From Coriobacteriaceae bacterium AF45-21 (lineage in GTDB: Bacteria; Actinomycetota; Coriobacteriia; Coriobacteriales; Coriobacteriaceae): a stretch of 64,000 nucleotides of DNA. The DNA is taken from assembly GCA_027682925.1 (NCBI GenBank), contig JAQCYU010000002.1, positions 70,339 through 134,338 of the forward strand, read 5' to 3'. The notes under the pieces are model-generated. The model worked only from the letters and a program-made list of their open reading frames with translations. It searched no databases and had not been told where the DNA came from. Made by a program: the position numbers and the translations under genes. Positions 9,005 through 19,995 of the stretch are shown piece by piece (the first letter of the stretch is position 1; every line of letters begins with the position of its first letter).

Positions 9005-9640
9005 CTAGTCGCGCAGGATGATGTCCATGGCGAGCATCAGATTGCGCTCGTCGATGGCAAACGGGGCGGCCTCGCGCGTCTTGGGCTTGGCACAAAACGC
9101 GATGCCCGTGCCCGCGGCCTGAATCATGGGGATGTCGTTGGCACCGTCGCCGATCGCGACGGTGTGGGCCATACCGACGCCGCACTCAACGGCCCAGTCC
9201 AGCAGCTGGATGAGCTTGGACTCCTTGGTCACAATGTCGGCAGCCAACTTACCGGTGAGCTTGCCGTCCACGACCTCCAGACGATTGGCCAGGCAGAAGT
9301 CGATACCCGCGGCAGCCACGATCTTGTCAGCGACCTCGTGGAAACCGCCGCTCACCACGCCGACCTTCCAGCCCTTGCTGTGCGCCGAGCGCACAAGCTC
9401 CAACGCGCCGGGGGTAAATGTCACGCGCTCAAAGGTGCGCTCGAACACGCTCTCGTCCAGGCCGGCGAGCAGCCCCACGCGCTCCTCGAGCGCCTGCTTA
9501 AAGTCGAGCTCGCCGCGCATGGCGCGTTCGGTGATCTGTGCCACCTGCTCGCCCACGCCGGCCTCTTCGCCCAACAGGTCGATGACCTCCTGGTTGATGA
9601 GCGTGGAGTCGATATCCATAACGATGAGGCGTGCAGTCAT
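9005..9640 (-). CDS. serB: Phosphoserine phosphatase
   Basis: Last step of serine synthesis: removes phosphate from O-phospho-L-serine. HAD-superfamily protein of 211 residues. The nucleophile motif is MDIDSTLI near the N-terminus, motif II is VSGGF, and the Mg-binding motif is GDGANDIPM. No N-terminal ACT domain is present, so this is the short form. Start at 9640 (MTARLIV); the gene stands alone on the minus strand between lar and aspS. Nothing odd in sequence or length. Confidence 0.88.
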   Translation of the reverse strand: MTARLIVMDIDSTLINQEVIDLLGEEAGVGEQVAQITERAMRGELDFKQALEERVGLLAGLDESVFERTFERVTFTPGALELVRSAHSKGWKVGVVSGGFHEVADKIVAAAGIDFCLANRLEVVDGKLTGKLAADIVTKESKLIQLLDWAVECGVGMAHTVAIGDGANDIPMIQAAGTGIAFCAKPKTREAAPFAIDERNLMLAMDIILRD

Positions 9641-9896
9641 GGCGGGCCTTTCCGAGTGCTGTTTTATTGGGGCATATTGTCGCACGTGACGAGCGCGGGC
9701 GGGTGCCGCGGCGCGTCAATTGTTTCGTCTCCGTCAAGTCTTTGGGCAGGAGCCACTTTTTCGCGGCACATCGACGCGAGTGCGATAAGATAGAACGCCA
9801 TGTCTGGCTGCGCGGTTTACGCAGGCTGGGCAAATCTGTACGACGCCGCCCGGAACGACACGGGGCGGCACAGATCCATAAAGGAGGATCACTGGT

Positions 9897-11684
9897 ATGA
9901 GCCAGACCCGTCCCATCGATGAGCATTCCATGCACACCCGTACCTGCGGCGAGCTTCGCTTCGAGAACGTGGGCGAAGAGGTCACCCTCACCGGTTGGGT
10001 GAGCCGTCGCCGCGACCACGGCGGCCTTATCTTCTGCGACCTTCGCGACCGCGAGGGCATCACGCAGCTCACCTTCGACCCCGAGCACTCCGACGGCGAT
10101 GCCTTTAAGATCGCCGAGACCATGCGTCCCGAGTGGCCCATCAAGATTCACGGCGTCGTGCGCGCCCGTGGCGAGGAGACCACCAACACCAAGCTCGCGA
10201 CCGGCGAGATCGAGGTCCTGACCGACCACGCCGAGGTGCTTAACACGTCCGTCACCCCGCCTTTCCAGATCGAGGACGGCATCGAGACCAGCGAGGACAC
10301 CCGCCTGCGCTATCGCTATCTGGACCTTCGTCGTCCCGAGATGATGGCCAACCTCAAGCTGCGCTCCGACTTTACCTTTGCCATTCGCGAGGCGCTGCAC
10401 AACCGTGAGTTCATGGAGGTCGAGACGCCCTCCCTGTTCAAGTCTACGCCCGAGGGCGCCCGCGACTTCATCGTCCCCAGCCGCATCCAGCCGGGCAACT
10501 TCTACGCCCTGCCGCAGTCCCCGCAGCTCCTGAAGCAGCTGCTTATGGTCGGTGGCGTCGAGCGCTACTACCAGGTTGCCAAGTGCTTCCGCGACGAGGA
10601 CTTGCGTGCCGACCGTCAGCCCGAGTTCACCCAGGTCGATATCGAGATGTCCTTCGTGGACCAGAATGACGTCATGAGCGCGCTCGAAGAGGTCCTGGCC
10701 GATGCCTTCGGCCGCATGGGTGTCGAGATGCCCACGCCGCTGCGTCGCATGGACTACTGGGAGGCCATGGACACCTATGGCTCCGACAAGCCCGATACCC
10801 GTTATGGCATGCACTTGGTCGACCTGACCGACATCTTCGCCAACTCCAAGTTCAAGGTCTTTGCGACTGCCGCAAACGAGGAGGGCTCTGTCGTCAAGGC
10901 TATCAACGCCAAGGGCGCCGGTGCCTGGGCACGTGCCAAGATCGATAAGCTCGCCGGCGTGGCCTCCACGTTTGGCGCCAAGGGCCTGGCCTGGATCGCC
11001 TTCCGCGAGGACGGCTCCATCAACAGCCCCATCGTCAAGTTCTTCTCGGACGAGGAGATGGCCGCTCTGCGCGAGCGCATGGACGTCGAGCCCGGCGACC
11101 TTGTGATGTTCGCCGCCGGCCCGCGCCTGCTCTCCGACGAGATCCTGGGCGGCATGCGTTCCCACATGGCCAACGCGCTCGAGATCAAGCGCGAGGGCCA
11201 CGACTTCCTGTGGGTCGTCAACTTCCCGCTGTTCCACTGGGATGAGGACCGCAAGGCCTACGCTGCCGAGCACCAGCCCTTCACCCTGCCGACCGAGACC
11301 GACATCGCCAAGATCGAGGCCGACCCGCTGGCAGCCGGTTCGTGCACCTACGACTTTGTCATGGACGGCTTTGAGGCCGGCGGCGGCGGTATGCGTATCC
11401 ACAACGCCGAGATGCAGATGTCCATGCTCAAGCTCCTGGGCTTTACCGAGGAGCGTGCCGAGTCTCAGTTTGGCTTCCTCATGGAGGCGCTCAAGTTTGG
11501 TGCGCCCCCGATGGGCGGTTTTGCTCTGGGCCTGGACCGCGTGTGCATGCTGCTCACCGGTTCCGACTCCATCCGCGACGTCATGGCGTTCCCCAAGACG
11601 GCCAGCGGCTCCGACCTCATGTCGGGCGCCCCGAGTGCCGTTTCCGGCGCCCAGCTCAAGGACGTCAGCCTGCGCTTGATGTAG
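9897..11684 (+). CDS. aspS: Aspartyl-tRNA synthetase
   Basis: Charges tRNA with aspartate. 595 residues, the bacterial length with the GAD insertion. An N-terminal OB-fold (VTLTGWVSRRRDHGG) binds the anticodon; class II motif 2 is CFRDEDLRADRQPEFTQVD and motif 3 is GFALGLDRVCMLL. The ribosome site AAGGAGG lies nine bases before ATG 9897. It may be the non-discriminating form that also serves tRNA-Asn, which I cannot judge from this window. Followed by a strong terminator. Confidence 0.95.
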   Translation: MSQTRPIDEHSMHTRTCGELRFENVGEEVTLTGWVSRRRDHGGLIFCDLRDREGITQLTFDPEHSDGDAFKIAETMRPEWPIKIHGVVRARGEETTNTKLATGEIEVLTDHAEVLNTSVTPPFQIEDGIETSEDTRLRYRYLDLRRPEMMANLKLRSDFTFAIREALHNREFMEVETPSLFKSTPEGARDFIVPSRIQPGNFYALPQSPQLLKQLLMVGGVERYYQVAKCFRDEDLRADRQPEFTQVDIEMSFVDQNDVMSALEEVLADAFGRMGVEMPTPLRRMDYWEAMDTYGSDKPDTRYGMHLVDLTDIFANSKFKVFATAANEEGSVVKAINAKGAGAWARAKIDKLAGVASTFGAKGLAWIAFREDGSINSPIVKFFSDEEMAALRERMDVEPGDLVMFAAGPRLLSDEILGGMRSHMANALEIKREGHDFLWVVNFPLFHWDEDRKAYAAEHQPFTLPTETDIAKIEADPLAAGSCTYDFVMDGFEAGGGGMRIHNAEMQMSMLKLLGFTEERAESQFGFLMEALKFGAPPMGGFALGLDRVCMLLTGSDSIRDVMAFPKTASGSDLMSGAPSAVSGAQLKDVSLRLM

Positions 11685-11708
11685 GCGAGCGGCCACAAAT
11701 TGCTTGCA

Positions 11709-11745
11709 ACGAGGGAAGGACGCGTGCCTTCCCTCGTTTTTTATA
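11709..11745 (+). terminator. Intrinsic terminator after aspS
   Basis: Ten-bp stem CGAGGGAAGG/CCTTCCCTCG with a short loop followed by a run of six T, 25 bases after the aspS stop. A textbook Rho-independent terminator. Confidence 0.9.
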
Positions 11746-11764
11746 CGCCGAGATTGTGAGGGCA

Positions 11765-11987
11765 TGGGGTGACCGGACGTCGCGGAAACTGCGACCCGGA
11801 ATCTGTGTCCAGAACGGGTCGCGCTTTCCCAAAGGGAATCCTCTGGGAAAGCGCGACCCAGAATCGGCAAATAATGGGGCACAGTTTCCGGTTGAGCGGT
11901 CTAACGGAAACTGTGCCCCAGAATGAGCACTCAAAACGGGGCAGGCTTTCCGCAACAACTGTCTGGCGGGAAGCCCGTCCCAGTTTC
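11765..11987. repeat. Tandem array of long-stem palindromes, period about 61 bases
   Basis: Three consecutive hairpins plus a half unit fill the space between aspS and the LacI gene. Hairpin 1 (11816-11859) and hairpin 2 (11876-11919) each have a perfect 15-bp stem and a 14-base loop; hairpin 3 (11938-11981) has a 16-bp stem with three mismatches. The right half of a fourth unit ends at 11797. Units end at 11797, 11859, 11919 and 11981 and are joined by 16-18 base linkers starting GGAAT or AGAAT. Stem sequences differ between units but remain self-complementary. No gene is supported in this stretch. Confidence 0.8.
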
Positions 11988-13003
11988 TTATAGCGAGTCT
12001 CTCTGGATTAGCTGCATGTGCATCACGGAGGTGGTGGCTCGGCGCCCTTGATCATGTCGAGCGCAATGTTGGCGGCCATGTGGCCTTCTTCGCGCAGGGG
12101 CTGGCGGACGGTCGTGAGCGCGGGGACGCAGCGCGCCGCAATCTCGTGATCGTCGAAGCCGACGACGGAAACGTCCGCCGGAACAGATAGGCCTGCCTCG
12201 TTGAGTGCGGTGATGACGCCAGCCGCGATACGGTCCGATCCGCAGAGCACGCCATCGAAAGCAATCTCGCGCGCGAGGATCTGGTGCATGGCCTGATAGC
12301 CGTCTCCGCTGTTCCAGCCGGTATAGATAACGTTTGCGCCTGGGAGGTCTTCGCCCAGGACGGTGCGGTAGCCGCGCAGGCGGTCGACAACAGCGGGGTT
12401 GTCTTGCGGTCCCAACACGGCGACGATATCTTTGCGCCCGCGCTCTTTCATAGCGAGCGCTGCAAAGCGTCCGCCCTCTTCGTCGTCAGAGTAGACTGTC
12501 GAGAACACGTCGCGATAGGGGTGGCCCTCGAGCTGGCCGCACAACACGGTGGGTACGCCCAGCTCGCGCAGCACCTCGAGCAGCTCGCTGCCCTTGTAGG
12601 GGGAGACGTCGATCACGGCGTCGAACGAGCGGCGCTCAAAGTGCTCGCGTGCGCGGTTGCGCTCATGCGTAGAAGACGCCTGCAAGATAACGGGCAGATG
12701 GGACGACTCCGACAGTTCCTCGGTAATGCCGCTCAAAAACTCGCTATAGGTGGGGTCGCTGAAGAGTTCACTCAGGGGCTCGGTCACGAGCACGGCGATG
12801 ATTTCCGTGCGCCCGACAGCGAGCGCTCGGCCACGAGCGTTGGGGACAAAATTGACTTTCTTGGCCGCCGCACGGACGCGCTTTTTGGTTTCCTCGCTAA
12901 TGCGGGGCGAATCGTTGAGGGCGCGCGATGCCGTGGAGCGCGACACGCCGGCAGCTGCGGCAACCTCGGCAAGCGTAGGTGCGGTGCGAACTGGTTGGGT
13001 CAT
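11988..13003 (-). CDS. ebgR: LacI-family repressor of the ebg locus (one frame break)
   Basis: Sugar-responsive repressor, about 338 residues. The N-terminal helix-turn-helix reads TLAEVAAAAGVSRSTASRAL, followed by the hinge with ARGRALAVG and a periplasmic-binding-like ligand domain (VLCGSDRIAAGV, VSVVGFDDHEIAA). The frame appears to stop at 12023, but one base is missing near 12025; restored, it continues VMHMQLIQRDSL to TAA at 11988, a normal LacI tail. It is divergent from ebgA, with three copies of a CG-centred palindrome between them, so it very likely represses ebgA and ebgC. The symbol is by position and analogy to E. coli ebgR. Confidence 0.8.
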
Positions 13004-13246
13004 GGCGTCTCCTGGAAAATGCGGTCGATGTTGTCACTGATACGGGCTGGTGCGGATACAGCTTACTATAGTGCACCTGAACAGCGTTCATGATATCCGG
13101 TGACAGGTGTCGTTTTGCAACCAAGCCGCAATCGAATACGTCTCGTGTGGGTGAGATATCAGCGGGCGTGGCGGTTGCCTACGAGCTTAAGAATGATGTT
13201 TTGCGCTGAGTTTCGATACTCAGGGTGACATAAGTGAGGCGGTTGT

Positions 13247-13347
13247 ACAACCGGTTGCACCGTTAATCCGGCAGAATCGACCGTTCAGCGGACAACCGGT
13301 TGCACAGGGTTTTGCATCGCCCGTAAGATAAGGACAACCGGTTGCAC
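13247..13347. promoter_or_regulatory. Three identical operators before ebgA
   Basis: The 14-base string ACAACCGGTTGCAC occurs at 13247-13260, 13292-13305 and 13334-13347, spaced 45 and 42 bases. Its core CAACCGGTTG is a perfect palindrome with the central CG typical of LacI-family operators. The last copy ends 32 bases before the ebgA start, so binding would block the promoter. The rest of the intergenic region (13004-13246) shows nothing I can name. Confidence 0.85.
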
Positions 13348-13364
13348 AAGAATCACTACGATGA

Positions 13365-16387
<3,023 letters not shown>

Positions 16388-16390
16388 GTC

Positions 16391-16846
16391 ATGCATATCT
16401 TTAACTCGCGTGCCGATTTCGACGCCCAGATGAAGTCCGTCAAGAAGTGGATGCGTACCGGTCAGGCACTCGACGGCGTTTCTGAACTGCAGCACGATGT
16501 GGCGTACTCTATCGGCGACTCGCTGGTGTATTGGTGGGTGAACGCCCACGAGGCGGCTACTGCCGATCTGGTCGGTCACCGTCGCTACCATGCCGTGCTC
16601 GCCCCGCTCGACGGCAATCTGACCGTTGAGGTGGCTTCCAAGGCCGATCTTACCTGTACGCGCGCCTACAGCGATATCGATGATCGCGAGCGCTTTGAGG
16701 GTACGGGGGAGACCGTGACGATTCCCACCGGCGGCGTTGCCGTCGTCGAAATTGACGAGGCCTACCGTGTCGTGGCCGATGCCGCGGATCCCCGCGTCGT
16801 GGTACTGCACGTGACAGTCGAAGGTTATTCCTTCCCCAACAAGTAG
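16391..16846 (+). CDS. ebgC: Beta-galactosidase subunit beta (EbgC, YhcH/DUF386 fold)
   Basis: Small partner of EbgA, needed in E. coli for full activity of the Ebg enzyme. 151 residues, the same as E. coli EbgC, and a single cupin-like YhcH/YjgK/YiaL domain throughout (HRRYHAVLAPLDG, TGETVTIPTGGVAVVEI). It starts three bases after the ebgA stop, so the two are translationally coupled. The ribosome site is inside ebgA (AAGGAGG). Confidence 0.85.
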   Translation: MHIFNSRADFDAQMKSVKKWMRTGQALDGVSELQHDVAYSIGDSLVYWWVNAHEAATADLVGHRRYHAVLAPLDGNLTVEVASKADLTCTRAYSDIDDRERFEGTGETVTIPTGGVAVVEIDEAYRVVADAADPRVVVLHVTVEGYSFPNK

Positions 16847-16931
16847 TATTCGTCCGCCTGGACGTTTGCTTCGCGCCGTTAAGGGGGATGGATTTGTTGA
16901 CTCCCTTTTCCCCATTCCCCTTAGCAGGTGC

Positions 16932-16967
16932 GCCGTCCGTGTTTGCACTTGCAGCTCGGACGGTTTT
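16932..16967 (+). terminator. Terminator after ebgC
   Basis: Stem CCGTCCG/CGGACGG followed by TTTT. An upstream weaker hairpin (AAGGGG...CCCCTT, near 16880-16922) also lies here. The hairpin suggests that the following permease is a separate transcript. Confidence 0.65.
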
Positions 16968-16987
16968 AGATGACATTTAACAGATGA

Positions 16988-18463
<1,476 letters not shown>

Positions 18464-18510
18464 CGGCTAGGATTAATCTACGGCTGTGGAATAAATCGAT
18501 TCCCTTTCCT

Positions 18511-18542
18511 AAGGAGGGGCCTTACGAGGCCCCTCCTTTTGT
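18511..18542 (+). terminator. Terminator after the APC permease
   Basis: Ten-bp stem AGGAGGGGCC/GGCCCCTCCT with a five-base loop and a T-rich tail, 48 bases after the stop. Confidence 0.85.
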
Positions 18543-18564
18543 GTTTTGGGGCATGGTCTTGGCT

Positions 18565-18790
18565 CCCGTGGTCAAAAAATGCCAAATATGAGTACTGTTG
18601 CAAAAGAAGTGCCATATTTTTCGGCCTGCTCTGAGCGAAAATGGGCTCAAAATCGATTTATCTAACTCCCTTTAAAGGGCGTTTGACGGCTTTCAACCTC
18701 TTCGAATCGCTCAAGCTAGGCAATTTGCTCTCGATTTTGCTGCTACTAAATTTGTAACAGTACTCATATTTGCCACTTTTTGACCACGGG
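18565..18790. mobile_element. MITE-like element with 40-bp terminal inverted repeats
   Basis: A 226-bp stretch is bounded by two imperfect 40-bp inverted repeats (18565-18604 and 18751-18790; I count three mismatches). The outermost bases are CCCGTGGTCAAAAA. No reading frame inside encodes anything recognisable. The size, the long terminal repeats and the non-coding interior fit a miniature inverted-repeat element. No clear target duplication is visible. It fills most of the 421-base gap between the permease and the HPr-like gene. Confidence 0.65.
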
Positions 18791-18884
18791 GTATCCGGAG
18801 GGGCCCTCGATAAGCATCTAACGCTACAATAACTACCACGTGGCTGGGTTTGCCGGCCGAATGTGCGACGTCGTGGGAGGGGAC

Positions 18885-19133
18885 ATGGTCGAGTTTACAA
18901 AGACGATTAAAGATCCGTTGGGATTGCATGCCCGCCCGGTTGCGCTGCTCTATGACATTATTGCCAAGCATCGTAGCAACGTATCGGTCAGCATCGGCGA
19001 TCGCCATACCGACGGCCGCGATGTGATGGGACTCATGGCTCTCTACGGCGAATGTGGCGAAGACATCGTGTTCCGCGTTTCGGGCGTGGATGAGGCCTCC
19101 TGCGTCACATCGATCAGAAACCTCTCGCTCTAA
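18885..19133 (+). CDS. HPr-family phosphocarrier
   Basis: Small phosphotransferase-system carrier of 82 residues. The phosphorylation site is intact: DPLGLHARPVALL contains the His-15 motif. The second motif, usually around a regulatory serine (KSIMGVM), reads GRDVMGLMAL, so Ser-46 is replaced by Asp. That would rule out HPr kinase control and could mimic the phosphorylated form. Start at 18885 with GGGAGGGG upstream. No ptsI or other PTS gene lies nearby, so it may be either the general HPr or a specialised paralogue. Confidence 0.8.
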   Translation: MVEFTKTIKDPLGLHARPVALLYDIIAKHRSNVSVSIGDRHTDGRDVMGLMALYGECGEDIVFRVSGVDEASCVTSIRNLSL

Positions 19134-19187
19134 CCTCAACAATGTGACAAGGGGACAGGCCCCTTTGTTGCATAAATTGGTATGACA

Positions 19188-19226
19188 AGGCACCGCAAGA
19201 GATGGTCTTTGCGGTGCCTCTTTTGT
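19188..19226 (+). terminator. Terminator after the HPr-like gene
   Basis: Perfect 11-bp stem AGGCACCGCAA/TTGCGGTGCCT followed by a T-rich run. A smaller hairpin (AAGGGG/CCCCTT) lies at about 19149-19167. Confidence 0.85.
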
Positions 19227-19272
19227 TTCGTATAGGAAACTTTTTCGAAAACTGAATGAGGACCCTTTCCAA

Positions 19273-19324
19273 AAAGTTAACCACGTGTTAGTTTACTAAA
19301 GCGAACATAGACGTGGCTAACTTT
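19273..19324. promoter_or_regulatory. Nested inverted repeats before feoA, candidate iron-regulator site
   Basis: An outer repeat AAAGTTAACCACGT (19273-19286) pairs with ACGTGGCTAACTTT (19311-19324) with one mismatch. Between them is a perfect palindrome TTAGTTTACTAA (19288-19299). The half-site AAGTTAG recurs before feoB. The layout suits a DtxR/IdeR-type metal repressor; that identification is inference. Confidence 0.6.
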
Positions 19325-19368
19325 AACCGCGCCGATGTTGAGGACGAACTGACGTAAGGAGCTCACTC

Positions 19369-19611
19369 ATGTCTTGCGGACCGCAGATGCCGGCTATGCC
19401 GCTTTCGATGGTAAAGGCGGGCGAAACCGTGCGCGTGTCTCGTGTAAAGGGTAATGAGGACATGAAGCACCACCTCAAGGACCTCGGCTTTGTCGAGGGT
19501 AGCGAGATCCACGTGGTGAGCTCGAGTGGCGCCAACATCATCGTCACGGTGCTGGGCGCACGCTTTGGCATCGATTCCAAGGTCGCCATGCATATCATGA
19601 CCGTCGGTTAG
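19369..19611 (+). CDS. feoA: FeoA, first copy
   Basis: Small cytoplasmic SH3-like protein that assists FeoB in ferrous iron uptake. 80 residues: MKHHLKDLGFVEGSEIHVV is the conserved centre and GARFGIDSKVAMHIMTV the end of the domain. The leader of about 14 residues (SCGPQMPAMPLS) is a little longer than in the second copy. AAGGAGC lies before the start. The second feoA follows 39 bases later and feoB after that, so this is one operon. Confidence 0.88.
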   Translation: MSCGPQMPAMPLSMVKAGETVRVSRVKGNEDMKHHLKDLGFVEGSEIHVVSSSGANIIVTVLGARFGIDSKVAMHIMTVG

Positions 19612-19650
19612 TCTGCAGCATTCTGTAAAAACTGAAAGGGGGACAAGTAA

Positions 19651-19872
19651 ATGAAGACGTTGGGTGACGTTAAGGTGGGCGAGAGCTCTACCATCGTCAA
19701 GCTTCACGGTGAGGGCGCGCTGCGCCGCCACCTCATGGACCTGGGGCTCATCAAGGGCACTTCGTTCAAGGTCGTAAAGGTTGCACCGCTCGGTGATCCG
19801 GTCGAGATCAACGTGCGCGGCTACGAGCTTTCCATCCGCAAGGAGGAGGCTGCCGTCGTCGAGGTCCAGTAA
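19651..19872 (+). CDS. feoA: FeoA, second copy
   Basis: Second FeoA protein, 73 residues, with the same core (RRHLMDLGLIKGTSFKVV) and a typical end (YELSIRKEEAAVVEV). AAAGGGGG precedes the start. Paired feoA genes before feoB occur in several anaerobes; the two proteins here are clearly different in sequence, so this is an old duplication and not a recent one. Confidence 0.88.
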   Translation: MKTLGDVKVGESSTIVKLHGEGALRRHLMDLGLIKGTSFKVVKVAPLGDPVEINVRGYELSIRKEEAAVVEVQ

Positions 19873-19900
19873 GGGCCGACGGCGAATATTTCTGCAGATA

Positions 19901-19920
19901 AAGTTAGGATTTTCTAACTT
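19901..19920. promoter_or_regulatory. Inverted repeat before feoB
   Basis: AAGTTAG and CTAACTT form a perfect 7-bp inverted repeat with a six-base spacer, 76 bases before feoB. It shares its half-site with the nested repeats before feoA and probably binds the same regulator, giving feoB its own control point. Confidence 0.6.
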
Positions 19921-19995
19921 AAACTTGCAACGTTGAAGCACATTATCCAGCCCGCGCGGAGAAAGCAGCGCAGGCACACAAGGAAGAAGGATTGA

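Noticed and set aside
11765..11987. CRISPR array
   Set aside because: Repeats are palindromes that differ from unit to unit, spacers are short and similar, and no cas gene is near.
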